Positions 11,676 through 23,517 of a stretch of DNA of 64,000 bases are shown here, one piece after another; the stretch's first letter is position 1, and the number at the start of each line of letters is the position of its first letter. The translations under genes and the position numbers were made by a program. The DNA is from Macrostomum hystrix (Eukaryota > Platyhelminthes > Macrostomidae). The notes under the pieces are model-generated. The model searched no databases. It had not been told where the DNA came from and saw only the letters and a list, made by a program, of their open reading frames with translations. Location: NCBI GenBank assembly GCA_950097015.1, contig CATNEN010000031.1, positions 3,474,001-3,538,000 on the forward strand, given 5' to 3'.

Positions 11676-14600
11676 GCCTTCCAACTTTCAGCTATAGGCT
11701 GTTCTCTCTCTCACTGGCTCCATTTTCTTTTTTACCGTTCAAAAGTTCTACGTGTAAGCTAAAGACTGCCGGACCAATCACCAGTGAAACCCTCTCCCTA
11801 CTCCTGCGTCTCCATCACAGACGCCGACTTTCTCCATAGCTCTCTGTTTGTACTTTGCTTGCCCGCCTCACTCTCTACTGCCTCACTTCACTTGACTTCA
11901 CTTGACTCAAGTTAAACTGCTAGCAACACTGCTAGCCAATGAGGCTTGGATCTTGGACTGAGGCACTCTGAATTGGCCTTTTGTTTCTAAACAGAAATCA
12001 CCATTGATTGGCAGTCGCCAAAACGCCCTCTCTCTCTTTCCCAGTGTCCTCTACCCTTGGTTTCCTCTTCGGCAAAAATGACATGCTTGAAAGCAGCACC
12101 GTGTGCTTGTCATCCATTCTTCTCCTTTCTCTCTCTATAGCTATCTTTGCCCTTCCTTTTTCTGTTCAGTTTCCATGCCTTGGAGACTGGCTCTAAGTTC
12201 TGGCTCTACATAGCAACAGTCCCAGCCTGCTGACACATTGTTAGTTTTTCTTGCCAAATTGTCTCCAGAGCCGCTTCGGTTAAGCCACTACAATTTTTGT
12301 TCTATTGCTTGTAACGCACTGAAGAGGCCTTTGTGCTCCTGGATTTCTCTGTTACAACAGTCTTCTGTGTTACGGCAAGCTAAACTGCTTTACTGTAGCA
12401 AGCTTTCTAGGCCTTTTATTATATACACGGGAGCAATATTATTTCGAATAGCATCACGAGTTGTGAATGACAAATAAAAAACTATGATTCATTCTAGATC
12501 TCATATCTACCCAATTCAAAATCCATCAATAAGAATGTTCTAGGTCTCATACCGTACTAAAAGCAGATGTCATCAATTTTTGGTCCGAATTCTAACAACA
12601 AGCTTTTTGTAAAGACAAAACAACATACAAAAGTACATTGAAAATACAGGTTTGTCTCTCACCCGGAGGCGGCATGCCACTGATGGAGACCTTCCACAGG
12701 CTCTTTGTCTGCGGCCTGGCTTTTGGTCCCATTTCCATCAGGCGCCTGAAGAAAAAAATATTCGCGTTAATAGTTCGCAATCACTCGTATCCTTTTAGAA
12801 GAATTCCAGCAGTAGTGCTACTAAAAGTAATAAGCATATCCAACGGAAATATTGAGTAAAATATAGGTATCATGTCAATTGACTTCTCTGGTGTTATAAT
12901 ATGATAATATGATACTACTAATACTAAACAATTTAAATAAAAATAATCAAACTACCTCAAAAAATTGTTTAAGTAGCATTTGTTTAAATGCTCCGACTGT
13001 GGTTATAACAAATTAAAACAGAAGCAGCGAAGCTCTTCAAATTTTCCACACCAAACATCAATTCTTTTCACTGAAATAAAAAAAAATCTAAACAAATATT
13101 TACAAAATTCACCGCAAAATATCATAGATAGAGAAGTGAGTGCATGCTGCACTGCCTACTAACAGCAGTATCTTAGTGTGGCAAAGATACGACAGCTATG
13201 AAAATGTAACCAAAACTAAATGGCTATCGTATAAAATATCTACCTGCTGAGAAATTGGCTAAAACGGCGAGCAATGAGACGATAACTTTAGTCAGAAACT
13301 TTTTGCGACTAAACTGATATGTTATTGATCATCCATTCTAGCCCTGTTTGCCAAGTTGAGTTCGCAAATGTTACAATTTGTTTGCACTAATTGCACACTA
13401 GACTTTGCTCTATGTGTAAACCAACTGTTTGCTAATTGATTCCGTAAGGTTTGGCAATCTTATTAGTGATTGTGACTTTTAAAATCCAAAAAGGCAACAG
13501 AAAGACCCCGTCGCGACAAAATTTGTTTTGGAAAATGGGCTATCGCGGTAAAACAATTTTCTCTAGTCCTCATTTCAGTTCTCATGCAAGGAATTTCCTA
13601 AACCATTAAAGGACGTTTTCATCGTTTCGCTCATATAAATGAATTAAAAGAGACTGCATGCATAGGCAAAGTTAGTTCAGTGCCTTCACAAATCTAATCG
13701 ATAATTTGAAGACGTCGCAACCGTTTTCAAAAGCTTTTGTTTTGTTTTTAGTTTGTTATAATGTCCACCATAAATGTTTCGTTAAATAATAGTTTATTTT
13801 AAGTTATCTGGTTTGTAATAAATATTGCGTTATACGTACATATATTTTTTAGGATATGTTTATAAAACAAATATTTTTATTGCTATTATATAAATGTACG
13901 AGTGAGTAAAATTACGTAATTGTTATCAAATCAAACTTTTTATACCGAAAGTAAAAGAAATAGAAAAATAATGGCTGCGTTAAATTGAATTTATTAACTT
14001 TTATTAAAGAATATTAATATATTATAGAAATATTATTAGTATATATATATTACATGTTATTAGTAAATAAAATAATTGTTTTTTTTATTTTGACTTTTTG
14101 TTTAATTTTAAAGACAATACTAAACATTTTGAATTCGGTTGAGATTTTAGCAAGTCAGGTTTGTGTCTTAAATGGTATTGGTCCTATCCCGCTGTTATTT
14201 TTATCCGGTATCATCTAGGTCTCTAGCATTCCTTGGTCTAGGAGTCCATGCATGCGAAACGTCGGCACCCGAACCCCGTCCAATCTAATCGCTATTGACA
14301 ATGTCGCCACAGATGAAGTCAGCCAATTTAATTGGCAAACTTCCGGCCATATGCGCATGGCCTGTCTGCGTTCGCCTGGTCGGTTCCCGCCAGATGCAAA
14401 AACAATACAAAAAACGATAAAAAAAGGCCACTGATAACAATAGAGAAGACTCTGCTGTGCTCAAATCCAAGCAGTTGTGACAGACTGCTCTTTGACTAAG
14501 ACCTAAGAATGACTATCGCTCGTGACATTAAGGCTTTTGAAGCGGGCTACACACACAGAGAAAGATAGTAAAAATTCTATTCGCTATCGGCCGAGTGTAA

Positions 14601-14800
14601 ATTCTCTGACTTAAGGATCAACAAGCCTAACTGCCGCTATAGAAGAACTAAATTTTGGCACCAATTAGAGTTTTTACAGAAGAAAGAATAATCATTTCGG
14701 TGAAAATTTATAACACAGATCAAAAACGCAGCTGAACACCCCAAATTCAGTTGAATACCAGAGACACAGTTTAGCGCCCTAAACACAATTAAACACCCGA
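11676..14800. other. Upstream region of the NWD-like gene; no confident gene
   Basis: The first kilobase upstream is pyrimidine-rich on the plus strand (runs of ctctct). From about 12900 to 14130 the DNA is very AT-rich without coding signal. One minus-strand interval, 12745-12663, has a good acceptor (tttcttcag) and donor (gtgaga), and two of its frames are open. I cannot join either frame to the exon starting at 11675, so it stays a possible exon of unknown membership. Confidence 0.4.
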
Positions 14801-14814
14801 GTACAGTTAACCAT

Positions 14815-15165
14815 TCTAGACACATTTAAACAACCCTAGACACAGTTAAACACCCTAGACACAGTTAAACACCCTAGACACAGTTAAACACCCTAGACAC
14901 AGTTAAACACCCTAGACACAGTTAAACACCCTAGACACAGTTAAACACCCTAGACACAGTTAAACACCCTAGACACAGTTAGACACCCCAGACACAGCTT
15001 AACACCCTAGACAAAGTTAAACACCCTAGACACAGTTAAACACCCCAGATACAGCTTAACACCCTAGACACAGTTAAACAACCTAGACACAGTTAAACAC
15101 CCTAGACACAGTTAAACACCCTAGACACAGTTAAACACCCCAAAATACAGCTTAATACTCTAAAC
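14815..15165. repeat. 19-bp minisatellite
   Basis: About 18 copies of the 19-bp unit cagttaaacaccctagaca, with variants such as caccccagacacagctt. It lies between genes. Diverged copies extend leftwards to about 14740. Confidence 0.95.
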
Positions 15166-16170
15166 ACACGGCAGTAAATTGTACCGTTGACCATATTTTC
15201 GTCAAGGTGTGGTTTGCAGGCCAGTCTAGCTATTCTTACCTGGAGACGCTGCGGCCTTTGTAAACTGCAAAGTTAACGGAATAAAAATGGAAGCGAAGCC
15301 TGTCAGTTTGCACGTCTACTTTGCTATGATTCTGGAATTAAGTCAATGACGAGTTTTGCTCAAAGATAATATTTTTTCCTGTACTACTTTTTTATCGACT
15401 GACCGTCGAGAGTTGACAACTACCGGATGCAAGAGGCGAGAGGTACGGGGATTATGTGGAAAGCAACAGGTACTTAAACTGGGCACCTCATGTTTCTCAT
15501 CACTCCTCCGCTGAGTTCTAAAAGGAAATGAGTGAGTAGCTAATAAAGTCTGCAGAGAAAAGGGAGAAATTGTGAAGAGAAAAATGCTAATGCTGGGATG
15601 CTGGCACAACAGAACTTAGACTAGGAGGGAAGAGGAAGGAGACAGGGGATCTGAGTAGGCTCAACTCCCAAGCTAGCTATGGGTGTTTGAAATATTTACT
15701 AACCAGTTGTTGTCTTCTCTAAAGCCCCGGGCCTTAGCGACAAGACCAACGCCTGGCAGTTGGATTGCATGTCGCCCCTGCCCTTATTGACCAGACATTT
15801 TGCCATAGACTGTGTTCTTTTTTTCAATTATTCCATCTCCAAATGCACTTCTAGCAATAGGGCGACAATTCTTGATCTCTAGGAGAAGACATCAGTCCTT
15901 AGCAACCAGTTTTATAAATGAATGTGGCTTCACTCGTTTCTCATTATTTCCTGTTCAAATGAATTCATTGACGTTTGTATTACAGATCAGTCCAAACGAT
16001 GTGTGTGTACGATTCGTGATTTTGCATAGGCAATTCCGTCTTTGAAAACTTTACAAATACGGAAAAGATGGATCTTCTCATGGAGATGGATCTTACAGCA
16101 GTCAATCTCAATACTCAAGACAACGCTTATTTGAGGTAGAGTTACACATACAAACTTGCTAACAGTAATT
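15166..16170. other. Intergenic, nothing recognised
   Basis: Short open frames here show no recognisable domain, no splice-consistent partner exons and no codon bias like the confident genes nearby. Confidence 0.4.
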
Positions 16171-16177
16171 GATTACA

Positions 16178-16470
16178 GCCAGCTTACAGCCAGCTTACAG
16201 CCAGCTTACAGCCAGCTTACAGCCAGCTTACAGCCAGCTTACAGCCAGCTTACAAGCCAGCTTACAGCCAGCTTACAGCCAGCTTACAGCCAGCTTACAG
16301 CCAGCTTACAGCCAGCTTACAGCCAGCTTACAAGCCAGCTTACAGCCAGCTTACAGCCAGCTTACAGCCAGCTTACAGCCAGCTTACAGCCAGCTTACAG
16401 CCAGCTTACAGCCAGCTTACAAGCCAGCTTACAGCCAGCTTACAGCCAGCTTACAGCCAGCTTACAGCCA
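16178..16470. repeat. 11-bp minisatellite with 12-bp variants
   Basis: About 26 copies of the 11-bp unit cagccagctta. At intervals of roughly six or eight copies one unit gains a base (caagccagctta), giving a crude higher-order pattern. Because 11 is not a multiple of three, all plus frames read the same 11-residue peptide repeat; this is not a gene. Confidence 0.95.
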
Positions 16471-17495
16471 AGCTCGGCAAGAGCGCTTGTTCCAGAAACA
16501 CTAAAAATACTTTCGGGCAAAGAAAAATTTTGGTGAATATTACCGTGACCATTGGGATACTGAAGGGTCATATTGCCGAAGAAGGTCGCAATTTGAGGTG
16601 CCGCTGCGGTCGCAGAGCTGAATAGCCAAGACAATGTCAGTAGGGTCGCAGTCTAGCTGCAGTCTGGAGTCGTTCTGGACATCATCGTCGGCTCCGTTTC
16701 ACAGCAAAGATGGCAAGCCAAGGCACTGCGAATTGCCAGTCGCTGCAAGGGAGTTTCTCTTGTCTTACGAAAGAAGGTAAGCGGCCTGCAGCCACTCCTA
16801 TTTGGGTGCTTGGCTGAGGGAGCAAAAAGTGGCTTTGAAAAAAATTTCGCCTCCATCTTACTGGGTCTTCCCACGGGGCGCCAGCCGTCACCACCGCTGC
16901 GGTTGGCTGGGGGGCCGGTTGGAGGAGGGTCCACAAGATTGTGGAGCGGGACCCTGCCCCCCTCGGACCGCTTGGCCAGTTGGCATGGCAACTAAGGGAA
17001 TGAAGGGCTAAGTCAAACAGTGTTATCCCCCCCCCAACCAGTCTCGGCTTAGCCCAGTGAAACAGCCTCCAATGCCAGTGGAGAGTCCAGCCACACTCAT
17101 TCCAGTCTCTAAATATTAGGCCAAATTTTAATAGTATTGTTTTTAAAATATTGAATAAACGGGATTACTTTGGAATTCATTGATTTAATAACGAAAAACA
17201 ACTGACAATGCGGCTTAAAAGCATAGCCACCTAGGGATCGAGCCTGCCCCACTGCACTGCTGCTTATCAGTGCTTATCGAATGCAACTTCGAGTTCTGCT
17301 CACCGATAGCCGACGCATTTATTGCCGCGTAGGACATTTTTCTCCTCCCACGCGATTTTAGTGCCCAGCAGAAACTATTCAGCAAACACTATGAACCCAC
17401 GAGTCTGCTTACCCTGCCTATTAGAGCAACTGTTCATGCGCTGCATTTTTTAAAGGACAGAAGAACTTCTAAACTATACCGAAATAGGTGAGATA
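16471..17495. other. Intergenic, nothing recognised
   Basis: A GC-richer patch around 16640-17010 has open frames on both strands, but no family motif or paired splice sites. A run of nine Cs lies near 17030. Confidence 0.35.
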
Positions 17496-17509
17496 TCTAA
17501 CAAGCCTCA

Positions 17510-18415
17510 TCTATCAATCCACATCCATCAATAAATCCACATCCATCTGGCAATCCTCCATTCATCTATCAATCCTCCATCGATCAATCAAACATCCATC
17601 CATCTATCAACTCTCCATCCATCAATCAATCCTCCATCCATCAATCAATCCTCCATCCATCAATCAATCCTCCATCCATCAATCAATCCTCCATACATCT
17701 ATCAATCCATCATCCATCAACCAATCCTCAATCCATCAATCAATCCTTCATCCATCAATCAATCCTCCATCCATCAATCAATCCTCCATCCATCTATCAA
17801 TCCACCATCTATCAATCAATCCTCCACCCATCTATCAAGCCTCCATCCATCAATCAACCCTCCATCCATCAATCAACCCTCCATCCATCAATCGACCCTC
17901 CATCCATCTGTTAAGCATTCATCCATCTATCAATCCCCACCCATCTATCAATCCTCCATCCATCTGTCAATCGTCCATCCATCTATCAATCCTCCATCCA
18001 TCTATCAATCCTCCATCCATCTGTCAATCATCCATCTACCAATCATCCATCCATCTATCAAACATCCATCAATCCAAACAATCCAAACAATCCATTCATC
18101 TATCAAACATCCACCCATCTATCAAACATCCACCCATCTATCAAACATCCACCCATCTATCAAACATCCACCCATCTATCAAACATCCACCCATCTATCA
18201 AACATCCACCCATCTATCAAACATCCACCCATCTATCAAACATCCACCCATCTATCAAACATCCACCCATCTATCAAACATCCACCCATCTATCAAACAT
18301 CCACCCATCTATCAAACATCCACCCATCTGTCAGACATCCACCCATCTATCAAACATCCACCCATCTATCAAACATCCATCCATCTATCAAACATCCACC
18401 CATCTATCAATGCCT
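17510..18415. repeat. 19-bp minisatellite array, diverged left half and homogeneous right half
   Basis: About 45 copies of a 19-20-bp unit. The left part (about 17510-18090) mixes variants such as atccatcaatcaatcctcc. The right part (about 18100-18410) is almost pure catccacccatctatcaaa. The difference suggests recent homogenisation or expansion on one side. Confidence 0.95.
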
Positions 18416-20020
18416 ATAGACTGGTATGCTCGCAGCTTAAATAATCATGCAAGTCATAATTTTTAAGACAAGTACACCTGAAATGCATGTATAAAGTAGG
18501 TGAAAAGTTTTTTCTAATAATGCATCGAAAACTTTCCAGATCTGAACAGGCTGCAAAATCTATAGATCTTCGCAGCCTGTTGAATTGTTCCAAAAACTAG
18601 CTGCTTCCGGGAGCAAGGAGAAGCAGGAAGCACGCAGATCCCAGCACTGTATGAAAGCAGAAACAATTTGAATTGTGTTTGCAGCCTATACAGTTTGCTG
18701 TGGTCTGACCGGGCAACTCTCGCCAGCTTTCTCCCTCCTGCACGCTAAAATAGCCCAACCTACTCAGGAAAGCAACCCGGCCCAGCTCAGCGCTGGAATA
18801 GAAAATAAAATCGAAGTCTTCATCTTCAGTACTGCGTACTCAGCGCTGGCTGGACGCACACTACTGGCTATAAAAACTTGTTTGCCGGACCAAAAAAGTG
18901 ATGACCCACACACACACACACGACAGCAGCAGCAGCAGCAGCAGTTGCAGTAGTAACGGCAACGGTTTTTCTTCGCTAGAAGAGAAGCTAAATGAGACTA
19001 GCAGATAATACTTAATACTCATACCACTACTACTTGAAAGTAGTAAAACGCGACTCGAAAGTCTTTAATACTTACTTTAAGAAAGGCTAAAACGGCGCCA
19101 ATATGATGTTTTACCAATGACAGAAAAACATTATTTTACATGGAATGTGTGCAAAGCTCAGAGCCCCACTTAACGGGCTATAATGTAGGTCAAAAAGCGA
19201 AATTACTTTTGTCTATGGTAGGAACCGAATTCTTTTTAATTCCAACCTGTAGAACAAATCTTTCAAGCCACTAAAAGTGCATGAAATGAATTGGATTGTT
19301 ATAATAAAACAACTCGGCAGCTTATTTTTGAAGCCCATTAAATAAAAAGACAGTTTATTTCTAAAGGGACAAAGTTGCGAGGGAAGTGAGCCTTCTTGTT
19401 GAAAGTATTTATTTCGAATTGAAATCCGCCGGGCAAGCAAACAAGAGCAGTAATGTAGACAAACAAGGGAGTCTGTGGGGAAGCGAATCTTTTTTAAAGC
19501 ACACACGCAACTAAAGACAAAAAGAGCTTGGCTTCGAGGGACAGCACTTGGCCAACAAGAGAAATAGCGGGCGGCACTCTAGGAGAATTGAAACTTGCTC
19601 TTCTTTTTTGTAAGAGTTTTTCGAAAATGACATCTGAGAGCGAAAATGTAAAAGGAACAGCTATTGGTCGCGAAGGGTATATGCAGCGGGCAAAGGTTTT
19701 TGGACGACCCAAATACGTTTTACCAACACTAGGCTTTTGCTAATGAAATCATTTAGACCAGACGGGACTCAAAGAATAACAAGGGACGGGGGCAAGGAAG
19801 TGGCCAAAATAATTGTCTTGCTAAACTTTTTCATGAAAACTCAAACACTGAAACAAAGAACTATTCGTACGGAAATACCGAAAAGCAAAAGCTACGGCAA
19901 GTTTTCTCTCTTCTCGCTTTTCCCTCAAGCACTGCAGCGCTGTATCGTCTTTTGTGTAAATGAAACAGAGATAGAGAAAGAGCTTGTTTAAATCACTCAT
20001 TGTGATTTAGCTTCTCTTGT
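18416..20020. other. Intergenic, downstream of the ELAV gene
   Basis: No gene recognised. A short ca run followed by a cag run lies at about 18909-18943. Part of this stretch is likely 3' UTR of the minus-strand ELAV gene, whose stop codon is at 20021. Confidence 0.4.
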
Positions 20021-21372
20021 TTAGTTAAGCACGGTTGTAGCAGCCGGCCCTGGGCTCGCCAGCATTGCTAGGCCAGCCTTGCCACCGTTCATCACCCCGT
20101 TGCCCCCGACGGCGGCAGCTGCAGCGCTGGCGGCCGCAGCTGCTGCAGCAGCGGCGGCGGATGAAGCTGGTTTTGGACTGCCAGACGATTTAAATGACAC
20201 CTGAAGGGTTCGGTTGCCAACTGTGTAGCCATTAAGCGACTGAATAGATAATAGGGCCTCTTCGTAGTTGCTCATCGTGACAAAGCCGAAGCCGCGGCAC
20301 TTGCTCGTGCTGGGATCCCTGATAACCTTGACGGTCTGAACAGCGCCAAACGGACCAAATAGTTCCCAGAGGATGCGGTCCTCCGTCTCAGGAGCCAGGT
20401 TATAGACGAAGATGCACCAGCCGCCACTGGGTGTCATGCCACCGTTCTGAGCGACCACCGTTTGAGCCAGTAGGGCATGGTTCTGAATGCCGCCAGTGCT
20501 TGACATGAGGTCACCTATGCCGCCTATGCCGTTGCTGACGTGGTGGCCCTGGTAAGATTTGATATAGTTTCGGGACAGAGCAGCCAGCTGCTGAATCGGG
20601 CTGGAGATTTTGGAGGCGGCGGCGGCGGCAGCCGGTGATGGCATGTTGCACTGCTTGAGAAAACTGTTCACCAGATTGCCACCCTCCTGCCTGGTCGCAC
20701 TGGGACTGTTGGCGAACTTCACCGTGATGGCTTCGGCGCCCTCCTCCGGCTCGAATCCATTCAAACGTTTAATGGCGTCCTCGGCCTCGCTGCGTTGATC
20801 GAAGCGGATAAAAGCGACGCCACGCGACAAGCCAGTCTTGTTGTCGTACAGAATGCGCAGAGTGATGATCTTGCCGCACTGGTTGAACATTCGCTCCAGC
20901 TCGTCCTGCGTCATCTTCTTGGGCAGGCCGCAGATGTACAGATTGGCGCCTTTGATGGCCTCGGAGCTGGGGCGGGCCAGCGACACTTTGATTGTCTTGT
21001 TCTGCAGCCGCAGCCCGTTTAGCGTCTTGATGGCCTTGTCGGCTTCCTTCGGTTGCATATACTTGACGAAAGCGTAGCCGAGGCTCTCTCCAGTGGCGCG
21101 GTCGCGCACAAGTTTACAGCTCTCGACCTCGCCGATGCTAGTGAAGAGGGCACGCACATCCTCCTGAGACATAGCCGGTGGCAGGTAGTTCACTATGAGG
21201 TTGGTGCGGTTCTCTGTGGTTTCGAAAGGGTGTGTTTCCGTGCGTACATTTGAAATTTTGAATGCTATACAATTGAAAATTATTACAACTCTAGTGAAGT
21301 AAACTCACCATTGTCGGTGATGCCACAGGAGGAGTTGTTGGTGTCCTTTCCCAGCATGTCGCTAGATGTCAT
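20021..21372 (-). CDS. ELAV/Hu-type RNA-binding protein, three RRMs
   Basis: Two exons (21372-21309 and 21213-20021) encode about 418 residues. The protein starts MTSSDMLGKDTNNSSC and joins in phase to ENRTNLIVNYLP. ELAV/Hu proteins bind AU- and U-rich RNA and control stability, splicing and polyadenylation, typically in neurons. RRM1 has SLGYAFVKY, RRM2 has NLYICGLPK and SRGVAFIRF, and RRM3 has WCIFVYNLAP and CRGFGFVTM. The hinge between RRM2 and RRM3 is Ala-rich, and the C-terminus carries a poly-Ala tail (SSAAAAAAAA) and ends TTVLN, past the usual Hu end. All three RRMs sit in one exon, compact for this family. A 3' splice site (cttgcag) lies two bases before the ATG. The exact paralogue (RBP9, fne or ELAV type) is not resolvable. 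Confidence 0.93.
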
Positions 21373-22063
21373 ACCTGCAAGCGGGGCCCGGTTTTTCCGA
21401 AAAAATGACGCCGGGTAAGAAAGCGAAAAGTGCAGCCGAGCAGAGCTTTCTAACTCCTTCAGTGTGTGTATCTGACTCGCACTCGCGCGCAAGATTATCT
21501 TGCTTGCCTTGCCCCCTCAGAGTCTACTGTACTAGCGGCGAAGCTTATTCCATAAACTGAGGGTAAGGGCTGCGATGTCTATGGCCAAAACTGTGGAATC
21601 ACAGATACGCTGCAGGCTGCACTTGCAAGAGTTTAGCCTATGCTTGTTGTCGGTAACAGTTGAAGCAGCTGATTTAACTGAAATGATAGAGCCCTGTGTG
21701 TATTTGACTCGCGCTAAGACAAACAACGTTTTTTATAAAGATGTGAACAATAATGTAACTTTAAATTTAGTCTGACTCCTAGCTCTGAAACTTCTGTAAA
21801 GTAATTAGATGATTATAAATTTTTGATTAAATGATAATTTAAATTGCGATATCACACCTTACGCTGTACTTTTCTTGTTTTCTTGTACTTTTATTACCCT
21901 TCATCTTTGCATGATATGCAAATCTAGATTAGTCTTAGAATTTCTTTATTCATGATTCTCTCTTTAGGTTTAAATAGAGGGGTACCATTGAGTTTAGATG
22001 AATTTTCTCATTGAATCTATTGTGCCTCTCTGACTTAGGCAGTTAAATAATTTGAATTACAGG
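21373..22063. other. Upstream region of the ELAV gene
   Basis: No coding evidence. A minus-strand 3' splice site at about 21375-21376 shows that the 5' UTR is either spliced from an upstream exon or trans-spliced. The remainder is AT-rich. Confidence 0.4.
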
Positions 22064-22067
22064 TTAA

Positions 22068-22617
22068 CAGTAGAACTACCCTCCTTGACAATTTTATGTG
22101 CTGCACCCGAACGGAACAACGCAAGCACGCGAAACTTCAGAAAACTCGGGCCAAGTTATCGTTGCGCATATTCTGAAACAATAATCAAGCCGTCGGCTCT
22201 TCAGACCGTCGAGACATTCAATGTTTCTGGCCGAAGGTCCGATTTTTCCCATAAGCGCTAGTGTATTTCATACAAGGCAAGGCCTTCAAAATTTATCAGC
22301 ATGTCACCCGAATGTGCCTACATATCTCCGTTCTTTAGTGGTCACCTACCTTTGTCTAGACGGATTTGCTGGACCTTCAAGGGCTACAACAGGGCGGAAT
22401 AGGCCACTATGGACACCCTGACGCGAATTTCTCCAATTTCACTGATCAAGCCTAAATACTGGGCGCAGCACGACCACAGTACATCAAGGCCTAGTCTGTC
22501 AACCAATCAGTCACCACCAAACGCTGTTAGCATTCAGCATTTGCCAAAAATGCTTAGGGGGGGATTCCCTTCCCTTGGAATAACAACGGGCGGCAAAATG
22601 GCTTGGTAGTCCTACTG
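22068..22617. mobile_element. Non-autonomous TIR element, copy 2 (TTAA-flanked family)
   Basis: It starts cagtagaactacc after TTAA (22064-22067) and ends ggtagtcctactg before TTGA. It shares most of its interior with the copy at 6494-7094. About 550 bp long with no transposase frame. Confidence 0.75.
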
Positions 22618-23517
22618 TTGATTCTTGTCTATGCCCAAGTTCATTGTTTCTTCACTGTTTCTTGCATTTTAAATATTAAAGATTTACACGTGCGTGTAAA
22701 GCTGGAGCCTTTGAGATTCGAAAATTTTCGCAGTTTTGAGAGAATAGGAAATTTAAAGCATGAATTGTACTTTAATTGTACATGTATCAGTTATCTCTGA
22801 AGCCTGAATCTGAGAGGCTGGTTCCACAATACTTTTTCTTATTTTTTGGACATTGAAATCCTGATAACCCATACTGATGTCTTAAAAATGTCATTTGCGA
22901 TCTGTCACCACATTCACCATGTCAATTTGAAATATGAGTTAATGGTCTCAACTCTAATTGATGACATGTGCGTTAGCTCTGTCATCGATACACTTTTGGT
23001 GAGTGTATCGCTTTGTAACACAGGCGAGCAGCAATATTTAAGATATCGGCTGCTGGGTTTAAGTGTGAATAAATTTTTGTCATTAAAAATAGAAATATCA
23101 TTCAATTCTTTTTTAGCATTTTATCAATTTTGACATCATATCATTTTTATCATGAGTGTAAACATTCTATTTATTAGGCCTTTTTAGTGAGTTCAAACCA
23201 GAAGTAAATATATATTTGAAAAATGATTTAGATTTTTTTATTTTTACAATGGCCTTTCGACTCCTGCGCCGCTCCAGACTCATTCTGGCGTGGCCTACAT
23301 CTGCCAGATTTTCTCTTTCTGAGAAGCCGTCGTCCTCACACTGACTAGCAGTCATGAGTTCTGGCTGTCACCGACCAATCATATGCGGTGACCAATCTGC
23401 AGAAATTTCTGGAACATCGCGGACTGAGTATTTAACAAAAATTGCGTTTCGATATCTGCCACTTTTTTAGAGAAATCGTCAACGAATCGCAGGCAGAATA
23501 AAAAGTTCTGGTAGCTC
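22618..23517. other. Intergenic, upstream of the receptor gene
   Basis: AT-rich, with no recognised gene or repeat family. Short open frames lack motifs. Confidence 0.35.

Noticed and set aside
12663..12745. Additional upstream coding exon of the NWD-like gene (LMEMGPKARPQTK frame)
   Set aside because: Splice sites look good, but neither open frame joins the exon at 11675 without an in-frame stop or a very poor acceptor; kept only as a note.
14815..15165. CRISPR-like regular repeat array
   Set aside because: The repeats are directly adjacent without spacers, and the DNA is eukaryotic; this is a minisatellite.
16156..16536. 126-codon frame of repeated YSQLTASLQPA
   Set aside because: An 11-bp repeat gives the same peptide in every plus frame.
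17488..18444. 318-codon plus-strand frame rich in IHPSI/HPPIYQ
   Set aside because: Translation of a 19-bp minisatellite; no start context, splice partners or non-repeat coding sequence.
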